Source: Leptospira sp.
Lineage (GTDB): Bacteria > Spirochaetota > Leptospiria > Leptospirales > Leptospiraceae
Assembly (NCBI GenBank): GCA_027533185.1
Contig: JAPZTS010000012.1
Coordinates: forward strand, 38,108-102,107
DNA length: 64,000 nt
Reading direction: 5' to 3'
The notes under the pieces were generated by a model that searched no databases, was not told the origin of the DNA, and was given only the letters and a program-made list of their open reading frames with translations. The position numbers were made by a program, and so were the translations under genes. The stretch's first letter is position 1, and every line of letters begins with the position of its first letter. Below, one piece after another: positions 1-9,455 of this stretch.

Positions 1-1
1 C

Positions 2-1138
2 TTTCTTTCCTTGTCTCTAATTAGCATGACCCTCGCGGTGTTGTTATCCTATCTGATTACAAGTCGATTTAGCAATGAACTTAAAGGTATTTCTTCTGCG
101 ATGAAAGAATCTGAATCCGGAAAACTATTGGAATGGACCGCATCTCCCGGTGAAGATGAAATTGCAAAGCTCTCCCAATCCTTTGCTTCACTTTCCAAGA
201 TATACAAAGAATTGATTACGCAACTTACTGGCAATGTAAAAGAAACCCATACCATCAGTGAAGAAAGTTTTGGATTGTCTGAAAATTTTGCAAAAACTTC
301 ACTTTCCATTGCATCTGGGTCAGAAGAAATATCTGCCGCTTCCGAAGAAATTCTAAGCCAAACAGATTCTGTGAAACAAGCTATCTCTACTTCGGAGAAA
401 AATATTCAAAACATCAAAAATGATATCCTTAGATCGAGTAAAATAGCGAATCAAATTGATGAACTGATCCAAAAACTGAATGAAAACGCAAATCTTTTGG
501 AAACGCACGCAAAACAAGGTTCTTCTCTTATGCACCGATTGCAAAATCAAATAATGGAAATCCAAAACCATTCTAAAGAAATCAACCAAGTCCTTCGAAT
601 GATTTATGAAATCTCAGGTAGAACCAACTTACTTTCATTAAATGCAGCAATCGAAGCAGCGCGAGCTGGCGAGTCTGGAAGAGGTTTTGCTGTTGTAGCA
701 GAAAATATCGCGACCCTGGCACAAAACTCAGCCACCTCGGTGAAAAAGATAGAGGTGATCATTATGGCTTTAAACGAGTCAATTTCTTCCGGAGCACAAA
801 ATATCGAAGACAACCTGAAGTCATTGGAAACCATTCATGGTGGAACCAATAATAACAGGGACCAAGTCGAAAATGTATCAAAACAAGTTCGTTTCTCTGT
901 AGAAGTAAACCAGCTGATTGAATCACAAATTTTAGAAATTACGGATCGTTTTTTAGAAATTCGACAGGCTACAGAAGAAAACAGTGAGGCTTTGCGTTCG
1001 ATACAACAAGGTATAACTTCCATGTCTGGTGAAGCAGAAGATCTGAGTCGTGACACATCTCTCCTTAGAGGACGAATGAAGGATCTAGAAGAGAGTAACT
1101 TACGTTTACAGAACAAAGTTTCATTCTTTCATCTATAA
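2..1138 (+). CDS. methyl-accepting chemotaxis protein (5' end outside window)
   Basis: This is the C-terminal part of a chemotaxis receptor that passes ligand signals to the CheA/CheW array. The reading frame is open to the left edge, so the sensor domain and true start lie outside; the TTG at 11 is just the first start-like codon. Visible are the end of a membrane helix, a HAMP-like linker (about residues 20-70 counted from that TTG), long coiled coils and the conserved receptor hairpin tip near residues 201-232 ([18 protein letters not shown], then GRGFAVVAE). The tip differs little from the family consensus, so it should bind CheA/CheW. The gene converges on the kinase at 1142-2410 with three bases between the stop codons. 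Confidence 0.9.
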   Translation, partial: FLSLSLISMTLAVLLSYLITSRFSNELKGISSAMKESESGKLLEWTASPGEDEIAKLSQSFASLSKIYKELITQLTGNVKETHTISEESFGLSENFAKTSLSIASGSEEISAASEEILSQTDSVKQAISTSEKNIQNIKNDILRSSKIANQIDELIQKLNENANLLETHAKQGSSLMHRLQNQIMEIQNHSKEINQVLRMIYEISGRTNLLSLNAAIEAARAGESGRGFAVVAENIATLAQNSATSVKKIEVIIMALNESISSGAQNIEDNLKSLETIHGGTNNNRDQVENVSKQVRFSVEVNQLIESQILEITDRFLEIRQATEENSEALRSIQQGITSMSGEAEDLSRDTSLLRGRMKDLEESNLRLQNKVSFFHL

Positions 1139-1141
1139 ATA

Positions 1142-2410
1142 TTAAAAATTACTGATATAGAGCTGAAAAATACTTCCCTGGTTTTTGGAAATATAGCGAA
1201 TCTCTGCGCCGATACTATCAGCAATGGATTTACAAAGGAACAAACCAACTCCGGAACCATTTTTTGATTCTATTTTAGTTTGAAACAATTGATCTCGGAT
1301 CATCGCGTCTATTCCAGAACCTTGGTCTTCAATTTCCCATAGGAACTTTTTTGAATTGCCGATCAATCTAAGTTTGATCTCCGATCCATTTGGAGAGTAT
1401 TTGGATGCATTATCTATTAGATTCTTTAATATAATAGATATTTCCTTTAGATGTTTTTGGATGCGAAACGGAGTTTCAATCAAACCGGATTCATCGACAA
1501 GAATTCGTTGGTTTCTATTGCTAAACTTATATCCAATATCTGCTATAATATTTTGAGTAAAATCCAGAACAGAATCTAACTCTTTTTTTTCAATACTTGG
1601 TGAATTCAATCCAGATTCCGCATTGAAAAGCACATTTTCAATCGTAGATTTTAAATCGACGATTCGAGACTTCATACCTTCCATTATATTTTTAAGTTCT
1701 TCCCGTTCAATGAAATCATCCTGATAGAGTTCAATCAGCTGACTTAAATTATTTACCGGATTTTTTACATCATGTGCCAAAATACGAAGCAATGTTTCCT
1801 TCATATGTTTCTCTGACTCAATGATTAGGATTTGTTTTTTTAATACCTCCCCAGTTTGGACCAGTTCCCGATTCTGTCTTTTATAAAAATCCAACACGAG
1901 GGTGATCAAAATGACAAGAAAAATTGCTACAGAGACAAAGGTAAAAAGATGGTCTTCGAACTGAGTAAATCGATCTTTATATTCTGGATTCGTTAAATTA
2001 CTTTCATCGATTCCAAAATAAAGAAGGAGAGCCATAACAAGAATTGTAAGAATCGTATACGCCCATTTCAGTCGATCGCCGAGGAGAATGGGGTATACTA
2101 CAAATAATGTGAGTACTCCATAAAATGTCGGTCCATTCGTACCTTGATTCCCTATGTAATTCAAAATAAAAAAGAATAACATGGGTATGTTTACAAAATG
2201 AGTATATCTCTCTTTGAATCCAGATCGCTTCAATTTTAAGTAGGCTAAAGAAAATATTATTAAAACTGGAATTTTTAATAATGCGATATTATAAAGTTTT
2301 AAATACAAATCGTTAAACAAAATCATGAGGATTAAAAATCCTGATGAGAGGAGTATTGTTTTTGTTACTTGGATTTGTAGTTTTTGAATACCAGTCGAAT
2401 CGTCTACCAT
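1142..2410 (-). CDS. membrane sensor histidine kinase
   Basis: A 422-residue histidine kinase. The first ~175 residues form about six hydrophobic helices, so sensing is probably by the membrane domain itself. They are followed by a coiled linker, a DHp domain with the phospho-accepting His213 (LAHDVKNPVNN), and a catalytic ATPase domain with N box (LKNLIDNASKYS), G1 (DQGSGID) and G2 (GSGVGLFLCKSIADS). No receiver domain is attached and no response regulator gene is next to it, so its partner is encoded elsewhere. The start is the ATG at 2410. The gene is divergent from the small membrane protein at 2556. Confidence 0.9.
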   Translation of the reverse strand: MVDDSTGIQKLQIQVTKTILLSSGFLILMILFNDLYLKLYNIALLKIPVLIIFSLAYLKLKRSGFKERYTHFVNIPMLFFFILNYIGNQGTNGPTFYGVLTLFVVYPILLGDRLKWAYTILTILVMALLLYFGIDESNLTNPEYKDRFTQFEDHLFTFVSVAIFLVILITLVLDFYKRQNRELVQTGEVLKKQILIIESEKHMKETLLRILAHDVKNPVNNLSQLIELYQDDFIEREELKNIMEGMKSRIVDLKSTIENVLFNAESGLNSPSIEKKELDSVLDFTQNIIADIGYKFSNRNQRILVDESGLIETPFRIQKHLKEISIILKNLIDNASKYSPNGSEIKLRLIGNSKKFLWEIEDQGSGIDAMIRDQLFQTKIESKNGSGVGLFLCKSIADSIGAEIRYISKNQGSIFQLYISNF

Positions 2411-2555
2411 ATTAGCTGATTTGAATTTATTGAGGTTTCTTTGTCGGAATGTTGTAAAGAAATTTTTATTTCTTTGAATGCAAAACTTACGTAAAAAATT
2501 GGAAAAAAACAGACTAGAACTTGAAATCAGCTACATTTAATTTAGAATTGGATTT

Positions 2556-2966
2556 ATGAATCCAACCAATGGCATTTTAAACTTACGATTGATTTACGCG
2601 GCTTTATTATTAGGGCCAATTGTTTTCTTAGGAATACTCCTAACTGTCCTCCAAAATAGGACTCTGAGTCCCATTCCTAATTTGGAATTGATTGGTTTAG
2701 GAGTAGGGTTTGTTGGAGCAAGTATGGCACTCTTCATACCTAAAATTATGGCAAGCAATCATAAAGTGGAAACAGGACTTGATTCCCGTTACTTTTTACT
2801 CAAAATGATCCAATGGTCCGTTTTAGAAAGTAACATTCTAACAAACGTAACCTTCTTTTTTTTAAACAATTCAATCACAAATGTCTATGTATCTATTGTT
2901 TTACTAGCCATCCTTGCATTTTTATTTCCATCTGAGAATGAAAGAAAACGATACTTTCCGAACTAA
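2556..2966 (+). CDS. hypothetical four-helix membrane protein
   Basis: A 136-residue protein that I do not recognise. It has four clear hydrophobic stretches (about residues 10-28, 42-60, 85-105 and 110-125) separated by short polar loops, and ends in a charged tail (ENERKRYFPN). No catalytic motif is evident. It stands alone: divergent from the histidine kinase on its left and convergent with the serine hydrolase gene on its right. It is called coding because of the continuous hydrophobic periodicity and the isolated position with its own upstream region. The function is unknown. Confidence 0.65.
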   Translation: MNPTNGILNLRLIYAALLLGPIVFLGILLTVLQNRTLSPIPNLELIGLGVGFVGASMALFIPKIMASNHKVETGLDSRYFLLKMIQWSVLESNILTNVTFFFLNNSITNVYVSIVLLAILAFLFPSENERKRYFPN

Positions 2967-3003
2967 ATGAACGCACGTCCGATTTTTTTTTCTTTCAAAC
3001 GTA

Positions 3004-4215
3004 TTATCGAATAGTGTTGGAGTTGGTTTCCTTTTTTTGAATTTCATGGATTTCCTTAAGGGAGTCCATGATCCAAAATAATAACTCAAAACTATCACCT
3101 ACATCCTCTGTACTCCCCAGATTGACAATGATATGGGCGTCGTATTCTGGAGAGTAAAACATTAAGGTTCCCAATACCCCCGAATGGCCATATAAAAGAG
3201 GAGTGGATGGTATAAAAATCGACATCTTTGAAAAGTCTACCGTCATCATACCATTTCCGTATAGAATCCCATCCATAAATAAATAGTTTCCTGGTAGAGA
3301 AGCCAAGGTTTCTTTCGAAATGAGTTTACCACCAACCAATGCTTTCTGAAACAACAAAAGATCTTCGGTGGTAGAAACAATCCCTCCTCCTGCCCAGTCA
3401 CAAGATATACTCTTAAAATTTGTTACATCTGCTTCACCTAACATCATTTTAGAAAGAGGTAAATTCGATTTGTTTTTTGGAAGAGATCGTAAATGCATAT
3501 AGGTATGATCCATTGCGAGAGGAGTAAGAATTCTTTCCTTTAGAATCGATTCAAACGGTTGCTTGTATTTTTTTTCCAATAACAATCCAAGAAGTATGTA
3601 TCCCGTATCGGAATAGTGAAATTTTTTCCCAGGAGGAGCCACCGCTTTCTGATTGATTCGGGTGAAATTTAAAAGGTCTATGGGTGTCCAGAATTTGTTA
3701 GGGTTTTCTGTAATTTCAAATAATACAGCTTTCTTATTTTGGTCCTTTGATTCAAAATAATCCTCTATTCCCGAAGTATGCGAAAGTAGATGTTTTACAG
3801 TCACTTTCGCGGAGTAGTCGATACCTTCATAAACAAATAGATCTTTTAGTAGGTCATTTCCTAAACTATTGGCAATGGGTTCATCCAAAGAAATTCGTTT
3901 ACTCTCAACCATCTGATAGATAAGAACAGTTGTAAAAAGTTTACCAATACTAGCGATATGAAAGGGAGGATCTCCATCTTTAGAGGATACTTTTTTTCCA
4001 TCTTCCGATATACCTAAACTTCGTTTTATCCTTAGATTCAACCTATCGGATTGAACTAGGAAACTAGCATCTTGACTGTGTTTGGCAGAACGAAATGTAC
4101 TTTCAAAATCTTTTTGTATCTTATTTTCACCTTCACGAACCGAAGCGAGCGAACATGCAAAAATAAAAACTGTTAAAAGACTCAAAGAGATTTGTAAAGT
4201 TCTTGATGGTTTCAT
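3004..4215 (-). CDS. serine hydrolase lipoprotein, class C beta-lactamase / DD-peptidase fold
   Basis: A 403-residue exported hydrolase. The N-terminus has a basic start, a hydrophobic core and a spirochaetal lipobox ending at Cys21 (VFIFAC), so it is probably a lipoprotein. The penicillin-binding fold shows its three motifs: SxxK as Ser89-Ile-Gly-Lys92, a YSD triad (HYSDTGY, replacing the usual YxN) and HSG near the C-terminus (YGHSGVLG, in place of KTG). Members of this family act as esterases, DD-carboxypeptidases or beta-lactamases, and the sequence alone does not tell which. It lies 38 bases downstream of the small gene at 4254-4700 and may be cotranscribed with it. Confidence 0.88.
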   Translation of the reverse strand: MKPSRTLQISLSLLTVFIFACSLASVREGENKIQKDFESTFRSAKHSQDASFLVQSDRLNLRIKRSLGISEDGKKVSSKDGDPPFHIASIGKLFTTVLIYQMVESKRISLDEPIANSLGNDLLKDLFVYEGIDYSAKVTVKHLLSHTSGIEDYFESKDQNKKAVLFEITENPNKFWTPIDLLNFTRINQKAVAPPGKKFHYSDTGYILLGLLLEKKYKQPFESILKERILTPLAMDHTYMHLRSLPKNKSNLPLSKMMLGEADVTNFKSISCDWAGGGIVSTTEDLLLFQKALVGGKLISKETLASLPGNYLFMDGILYGNGMMTVDFSKMSIFIPSTPLLYGHSGVLGTLMFYSPEYDAHIIVNLGSTEDVGDSFELLFWIMDSLKEIHEIQKKETNSNTIR

Positions 4216-4253
4216 TTCTATTGACTCTAAAATTTTTTAATTAAATCTGTTGC

Positions 4254-4700
4254 CTATTTTTGAATCAAATAGAACGGAAGAGGAAAGACGGATAAACCTT
4301 TTGTATAACTTAAACCCACTAATGTGTTTGCGTTCAAAACACGGAATTCATCCACGACCAGTGGCCACGGAAAAGGTGTCGTCTTCGGGTAACTCACTCG
4401 AATGCATGCTTTGGAATCCACCTGAGACTGGGAGAGAGCTACTTCCATTGGGAATTTATTGAATCCATTGCCGCCGTTTTCATCAGAAAAAATATTTATT
4501 GCAAATTCACTTCCAGAAAATTCTTTCCCAACCCAATTTTTAAAACCCAATACACCCAATCCATTTTTTGCAAGAGATTGAAACCAGTTAGGTCCGACCC
4601 AGGATACCTCATACCTACCTTCGGGAAGCGACCTTGACCCTGGCAAACTCTTATAGAGCTCAATAGTTTTAAAAAAATTCGTTGATAAATTTATTTCCAT
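4254..4700 (-). CDS. hypothetical cytosolic protein
   Basis: A 148-residue protein without signal peptide or membrane segment. It is rich in aromatic residues and glycine (EVSWVGPNWFQSLA, LGVLGFKNWVGKEF) and ends with a segment that reads like a small lipocalin or cyclase-like beta barrel (LVGLSYTKGL then PLPFYLIQK). I cannot name a family with confidence. It is the first gene of a probable two-gene minus-strand unit with the serine hydrolase, and its start lies only 16 bases from the divergent gene at 4717, so the two promoters must overlap the neighbouring coding sequences. Confidence 0.65.
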   Translation of the reverse strand: MEINLSTNFFKTIELYKSLPGSRSLPEGRYEVSWVGPNWFQSLAKNGLGVLGFKNWVGKEFSGSEFAINIFSDENGGNGFNKFPMEVALSQSQVDSKACIRVSYPKTTPFPWPLVVDEFRVLNANTLVGLSYTKGLSVFPLPFYLIQK

Positions 4701-4716
4701 AGTAATCTAATCACCC

Positions 4717-5094
4717 ATGAGCTCAGGTAAATCAAATCTTTTCCATACAATTTTAAACTATTACTTTCGGATCCTATGCATTTTGACCGTTGACTTGGTC
4801 ATTTCAATCATCAATGCAAAAGTATTGTCTATTTCATCTGGCCACCATAGAATGATTGCAACACTGATCGGAATGTCCGTTGTTTTGATCCTCTTTTTAT
4901 TTTTATTTTCTGTAATTGATAAACTAACAAAACTAGTATTAAAGTTCGCAGTTCAAATGGGCAATCTAATCGGCTTTCGCAAGACAGCTATCTTTGCAAT
5001 CATATCGGGATTGCTTATCCTTATTTTTTCAGGCTATCACTTCATTTGGTTTGGGACTTGGCCTGACTTTAAAAATATTCCTCTAAAATTTTAA
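4717..5094 (+). CDS. hypothetical membrane protein
   Basis: A 125-residue protein with three likely membrane helices (about residues 15-35, 48-68 and 90-110) and a short periplasmic or cytoplasmic tail. There is no recognisable motif and no good Shine-Dalgarno sequence before the ATG, so the start is uncertain. It is followed 21 bases later by the ankyrin gene on the same strand and probably shares its transcript. The function is unknown. Confidence 0.6.
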   Translation: MSSGKSNLFHTILNYYFRILCILTVDLVISIINAKVLSISSGHHRMIATLIGMSVVLILFLFLFSVIDKLTKLVLKFAVQMGNLIGFRKTAIFAIISGLLILIFSGYHFIWFGTWPDFKNIPLKF

Positions 5095-5115
5095 TATCAA
5101 GGATTTGGATTTAAA

Positions 5116-6225
5116 TTGAAAACTCATATTTCTAAGTTCGGGATCTGCATTCTGTTTTTTCTTTCTCAGTTTCATGTTTCATTGAGTGCAGAATCGATAG
5201 ATCTTTTCGAAGCTATCAGTTGGGAAGATGAAATAGAATTCAAGAAGGCCTTGGACTCAGGCGCTAATCCAAACCAAATTGATTCCAATCTAAATATTTC
5301 AATTTTAATGAAAGCTATTGAAACTATGAAACCAAATCTGGTAGAGATTTTATTAAATAAAAAAGCCAATGTGAATCTTAAAATACCTGATTCCAAAAAA
5401 ACAGCGCTAATGTTTTTTATGGAAAAGTTCATTCAAAATTCGGAACTAGATAATGACGGGAACACGATTTACAAAGATGATCGTGATATGCTTGATATAT
5501 ATTATAAACTTTTGAATGCGGGAGCAAATGTAAATGAAATGGATCATGATGGAAAATCGGTTCTAACTTATTTAATGGAATCTCCTTATGCACAAAAAAG
5601 TGAAACCATCATAAGGGAACTAATTGCACGCAACATTAAGGCGAATGTAAATTTCAGCAAGGATATCAAAAAGCCCGTATGTTTATGTTTGATTGAGGAT
5701 ACTTCAGGCAAACAAATTGAACTGATTCAAATTTTCTTTAGACAAAAGATTTGCGACCCCAACCAAGAGTACAAACAAGCAAATCAAAGAAAAACAAGCT
5801 TACTTTTTATAGCATTATCGAACAAAGATTATAGTTCTACTAAAGCCCTTTTAGAGGCAGGTGCCAATCCCAACCAAGGCGCATCAGATACGTTAATGCA
5901 ATATTCACCTATTTTTTTAACTCCAACTGAATTCGAACTTTTAGAATTATTGCTTAAGTTCAAAGCGAATCCAAATGCAATTGAGAACGACATACATCTC
6001 TTAGAACATGTAGCTCGTAATGTATCCAATGATGAGAAAGGTGAAAAAACAATAGATTTGCTTTTGGCGTATGGAGCCATTATTACTCACCCAAAATTAT
6101 ACGATAGCTACACTCCGTACAACAAGGCAACACATGCTGCGTACATAGTTGGGAAATATAAAATACAAAAATATTTGGAGAAAAAAGGCGCCGTTACAAA
6201 AGATAAATTAAAAATTAAGCCATAA
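5116..6225 (+). CDS. secreted ankyrin-repeat protein
   Basis: A 369-residue protein starting at a TTG with AAGGA about 12 bases upstream. A signal peptide (about residues 1-24, ending LSA) sends it to the periplasm. The remainder is ankyrin-like: recurrent beta-hairpin signatures of the type GANPNQ, KANVNLK, GANVNEMDHDG, GANPNQGASD and KANPNAIEND mark at least five repeats, several with irregular inserts. Ankyrin stacks bind other proteins; the partner is unknown. A smaller lipoprotein of the same kind is encoded at 8374-8871, so the region holds two members of the family. Confidence 0.85.
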   Translation: MKTHISKFGICILFFLSQFHVSLSAESIDLFEAISWEDEIEFKKALDSGANPNQIDSNLNISILMKAIETMKPNLVEILLNKKANVNLKIPDSKKTALMFFMEKFIQNSELDNDGNTIYKDDRDMLDIYYKLLNAGANVNEMDHDGKSVLTYLMESPYAQKSETIIRELIARNIKANVNFSKDIKKPVCLCLIEDTSGKQIELIQIFFRQKICDPNQEYKQANQRKTSLLFIALSNKDYSSTKALLEAGANPNQGASDTLMQYSPIFLTPTEFELLELLLKFKANPNAIENDIHLLEHVARNVSNDEKGEKTIDLLLAYGAIITHPKLYDSYTPYNKATHAAYIVGKYKIQKYLEKKGAVTKDKLKIKP

Positions 6226-6257
6226 TCGAATCATTTACCATTTAGTTTAAGCAACGG

Positions 6258-7118
6258 TCATTCCCGTAAGGCAAAGTATAGATCGGTAATGGGAATTTTT
6301 TTCGGATCTCGTTTCAAATATACTTCAAAGGGAGCCAGGTTTGCAAGCCGTCGATGAAACTTTGGAAAAAACTCATTGATTATAACAGAATAAACTTCTG
6401 GCAATTTTTCATATTCCAAACGCACTCGTATCTGAAGTCTCTCACAACCTTGGACAGTTTGTAATCCAAGACCTTCCGGAATTTCTGTTCGATAAGGTAT
6501 TGGAATCCCAATATCAAACCGAATCTTATTTGGATCTGTGATATCAGGATCATCTTGAGATATTCCAATCCATTTCTCTTCGTTATGTGATTTTTTATTT
6601 TTTCCGAACCAGTCGTCAAAAGAACTAAGAAATGATCTATCTTTTGGAAAGCCTGGCATCAATTCGTAAGGCCCGATATGTCTTTTGTACAATAGATTGA
6701 AGGATGAAATCTGTTTTATAGAAATATCTTTTGATTCAATACCAAACTTTGCCAAAGCCTTAAGGCCGATGATTTCGCTTTTTTGGATTTGAAACTTCTT
6801 TCTATAGGCTGCAGGTGTGATTCCTAAATTCTTTCGGAAGGCCTTTGTAAACGCCTCTTGGCTGGTATATCCTGATTCAAGCGCAATCTCTAATAAGGGA
6901 AAGGATGTTGTTTTTATTTCAAACGCGGCTTTTTCTAATCGGAGTCGCCTAACATAATCCTTGACATTTTCCGACTGAAATTGGTAGAACATTCGGTGAA
7001 AATGCCAAGGGGAATAGGTAGAGAAAAAGGCTAATTCATTTAAAGCAAATTCTCTTGAAAGATCATTTTCTATTTTTCCCCAAATTGGATACAGGATTTT
7101 GTCTTTCTTGGATAACAA
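6258..7118 (-). CDS. AraC-family regulator with GyrI-like effector domain
   Basis: A 286-residue transcription factor. The DNA-binding AraC domain is at the N-terminus (about residues 8-108: SREFALNELAFFSTYSPWHF for the first helix-turn-helix, then SGYTSQEAFTKAFRKNLGIT for the second). The C-terminal half (about 125-285) is GyrI-like, the fold that binds small hydrophobic or drug-like ligands, beginning ISIKQISSFNLLYKRHIGPY. This order is typical of the Rob/SoxS-related sensor group. The start is a TTG; an AAGAGG overlapping the stop of the upstream gene may serve as its ribosome site. It lies 11 bases after the VOC gene, so both are probably cotranscribed. Confidence 0.9.
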   Translation of the reverse strand: MLSKKDKILYPIWGKIENDLSREFALNELAFFSTYSPWHFHRMFYQFQSENVKDYVRRLRLEKAAFEIKTTSFPLLEIALESGYTSQEAFTKAFRKNLGITPAAYRKKFQIQKSEIIGLKALAKFGIESKDISIKQISSFNLLYKRHIGPYELMPGFPKDRSFLSSFDDWFGKNKKSHNEEKWIGISQDDPDITDPNKIRFDIGIPIPYRTEIPEGLGLQTVQGCERLQIRVRLEYEKLPEVYSVIINEFFPKFHRRLANLAPFEVYLKRDPKKIPITDLYFALRE

Positions 7119-7129
7119 ACCAACAAATT

Positions 7130-7537
7130 TTAGCCTCTTACTTGAACAAAGTCAAGACCGATACCGTTCGGATCAACCATAGTAAAATGGATATCACCCC
7201 ACTCTTCTTTTGTAATCGGAAGATCAATGGGAGCTCCCGCATGTACAAAATTTTCATAGAGTGACTCAATATCCTCTGATTCTATGATGAGCCATATTCC
7301 CTCTCCACCATATGGCCTTTGGAAATAAGACTTTCTTACAACTGCTTGGTTAGGCAACATAAAGGCAATCTCTCTGTCTTCTTTTTCGGGATGTGACAGA
7401 AGAAGAAACCATTCGGATTCAAACTTCACCTGCCAGCCTAGCCATTTCTGGAAAAACTCCTTCGATTCTAAAAGCTTTTCGGTAATGATACCGACTTGGA
7501 TGATCCCTGCGGTTTTTATATTTGGATTCATATTCAT
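7130..7537 (-). CDS. VOC-family (glyoxalase / bleomycin resistance fold) protein
   Basis: A 135-residue vicinal-oxygen-chelate protein. It shows two beta-alpha-beta-beta-beta modules: IIQVGIITEKLLESKEFFQK at the start and GEGIWLIIESEDIESLYENF in the middle, closing with FTMVDPNGIGLDFVQ, which is the typical last strand pair (DPNGxxxxF). Such proteins are metal-dependent isomerases or dioxygenases, or simple ligand binders; the metal ligands cannot be assigned safely here. A strong AAAGGAG lies just before the ATG. Pairing with the AraC/GyrI regulator suggests a detoxification or drug-sensing unit, which is inference. Confidence 0.85.
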   Translation of the reverse strand: MNMNPNIKTAGIIQVGIITEKLLESKEFFQKWLGWQVKFESEWFLLLSHPEKEDREIAFMLPNQAVVRKSYFQRPYGGEGIWLIIESEDIESLYENFVHAGAPIDLPITKEEWGDIHFTMVDPNGIGLDFVQVRG

Positions 7538-7748
7538 CTCCTTTCAAATTCCATCCTAACCTCTTTGCTCTTAAGTTTTTGGATCGAATTTGCGATTTTG
7601 CCCAAATTCAGATGTTCTTTGGACCAGAGAGGTATATGGAAAATAGTCAATAATAAAATGAGACAATGATAGTAAGTTTTTTCTATTTTTGTAATTGTCT
7701 TGATTTTATGAGAGATCTCCTCCAACATAGAATATACTGAGGAGCAAA

Positions 7749-8306
7749 ATGGTGCGTTCTTTTTCCGTACTTTTAATATCGATCTTACTTTCCGGGATAC
7801 AATTTGAACTAAAATCAGAAGAACCTCCGATTTCCTATTACGAGTACACCTTAGGTGAAGGGAAGGAAGAAACTCTGCAAAAGGCTACTCAAGCAAATCT
7901 TTCCTGCCGGCACCTGCGCACAGGTTCCGTTTGTAACGGGTCAGAAATGATGTATCTATTCGTTTTTCAACCAGACAATCGATTGGGAGCGATACGAGTC
8001 AAAAAAGATATTTTGAATTTGGATGAAACTTTTTCCAATCAGGGAAAAGAATTGGAATCTTTGTTCCAAATGCCAACACTTCGAAATCCAGCTCAAAGAA
8101 TTCTACTTTGGAAAAAGGAAACTGGCATTATCATTTTTGAAGTCTATGATGTGGAAGGAGGAAAGATTTCATTTCTTTCCATTCAATCAGATACGGATTT
8201 ACATGAAGAATCGAAAGCTAAATTGAAGGATAAGAATTCATTGTGCTTAGAAAAGGCAGTATATAAAACTTGCTCAAAACAAAAAATTGAAAAATTAATT
8301 CCATAA
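7749..8306 (+). CDS. hypothetical exported protein
   Basis: A 185-residue protein with an N-terminal signal peptide (about residues 1-22) and no further membrane segment. Four cysteines (in LSCRHLRTGSVCNG and in SLCLEKAVYKTC) could form two disulfides in the periplasm. I recognise no family. GAGGAG stands six bases before the ATG. The gene is divergent from the VOC/AraC unit and is followed by three further secreted-protein genes on the same strand. Confidence 0.7.
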   Translation: MVRSFSVLLISILLSGIQFELKSEEPPISYYEYTLGEGKEETLQKATQANLSCRHLRTGSVCNGSEMMYLFVFQPDNRLGAIRVKKDILNLDETFSNQGKELESLFQMPTLRNPAQRILLWKKETGIIIFEVYDVEGGKISFLSIQSDTDLHEESKAKLKDKNSLCLEKAVYKTCSKQKIEKLIP

Positions 8307-8373
8307 ACCAGTCGCGAGTAATCATTCTTTTCTTTTTAATATTTATTTTTATTCAGAGGTAATAAAACATTCT

Positions 8374-8871
8374 ATGTATCGGCTAATACTTATTTCAATT
8401 CTATTCGTTTTTCAATGTGCTTCTACGAGCGAAACTACTAAAAAGAGAGCAAGAAAGAACCTACTTTCTTCTGTACAAACAGAAGATGTTTCCGGTATAC
8501 AAAGATCCATCGAAGAAGGAGCATTAGAAAAAGATACCGTCTTTGAAAAAAATCCTGATGAATTCCATACGACAGCCCTTTTAACAGCAATAAACTATAA
8601 CAAGATGATCTCGTTAAAAACCTTGCTGGATATCGGAGCAAATCCAAATTCGTTCAATACAGGAGAACATCCATCACTACTTATGATTACTATTTCGCTG
8701 TGTAAAACAGAAGCAGTCGATATCTTGATAAACAAGGGCGCAGATATAGATTATATTCAAAAGTTCCCAAATAACCTATCGGTATCGACATACGAAACTG
8801 TTGCCTTATGCAAAGACCCCGCAAAAAGGAAAGAAATAGATAAGATACTAAAGCTTACCAGAAAGAAATGA
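8374..8871 (+). CDS. ankyrin-repeat lipoprotein
   Basis: A 165-residue lipoprotein: hydrophobic leader and lipobox LFVFQC with lipidated Cys15. The mature part holds about three ankyrin units, recognisable by TALLTAINYNKMISLKTLLD followed by IGANPNSFNTG, and by AVDILINKGADIDYI. It resembles a short version of the secreted ankyrin protein at 5116-6225. The stop overlaps the start of the next gene by four bases (ATGA), so the two are translationally coupled. Confidence 0.8.
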   Translation: MYRLILISILFVFQCASTSETTKKRARKNLLSSVQTEDVSGIQRSIEEGALEKDTVFEKNPDEFHTTALLTAINYNKMISLKTLLDIGANPNSFNTGEHPSLLMITISLCKTEAVDILINKGADIDYIQKFPNNLSVSTYETVALCKDPAKRKEIDKILKLTRKK

Positions 8872-9398
8872 ATAAGAGTCGTATAGTTATTTTCTCAATC
8901 CTCTTTGGAGTTACCTATTGTTCTCCCAAAGAAGAAAACCAAATCATAAACCTTGTTGGTTATGAATTGACGATTCCAAGTTCCATGCATCCGACAGAAG
9001 GACTCAACCACAGAGCTATTCTTCAATTTAAGGACCCAATCAAGATGATCTATACTTTTGTGACTGAAACAACCAAAGAGGATCTTCTCAGAACAGGCAT
9101 TAAGCCTGATTTCGAAGAAGCAGCACAAACCAATATTGGAAATTTTAATGATGTATTTGGGGGTGGTTTGCCGAAGGCGAAACTAACATCTATAAACGGC
9201 CTTCGTGCCTCAATACTCGATCATGAAGGAGAAACTCCTGGACCAAACCCTATGTGGGTTTCACTCGTAAACGGAGATTTTGAAACTCCAGCTGCTTATT
9301 ATGAGGTTTCAGCCTGGAGTGTCAAACAAGGTAATCTAGATACTTTAAGATCAATCGTATATTCGTTTCGAGAGGCCCGTGCTAACAAAAAAGAATAG
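8868..9398 (+). CDS. hypothetical lipoprotein
   Basis: A 176-residue protein with a signal sequence ending in a lipobox-like GVTYC (Cys18). The mature domain (NLVGYELTIPSSMHPTEGLN, later SAWSVKQGNLDTLRSIVYSF) reads like small exported proteins that contain one alpha/beta domain of the PsbP/DUF1795 kind, but I cannot assign it firmly. It is coupled to the ankyrin lipoprotein by an ATGA overlap, so the two products may work together in the envelope. It converges on the nitroreductase gene. Confidence 0.7.
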   Translation: MNKSRIVIFSILFGVTYCSPKEENQIINLVGYELTIPSSMHPTEGLNHRAILQFKDPIKMIYTFVTETTKEDLLRTGIKPDFEEAAQTNIGNFNDVFGGGLPKAKLTSINGLRASILDHEGETPGPNPMWVSLVNGDFETPAAYYEVSAWSVKQGNLDTLRSIVYSFREARANKKE

Positions 9399-9455
9399 AA
9401 GATTTCATTTGTAGTCAAGATAGACTATTTCTATTCAAAGGTAGCCTTTATCAAA

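Noticed and set aside
7534..7728. 64-codon minus-strand frame ending in an ATGA overlap with the VOC gene
   Set aside because: No ribosome site before its ATG, no family pattern, and it fills the region where the promoter of the VOC gene must lie. The overlap may be chance.
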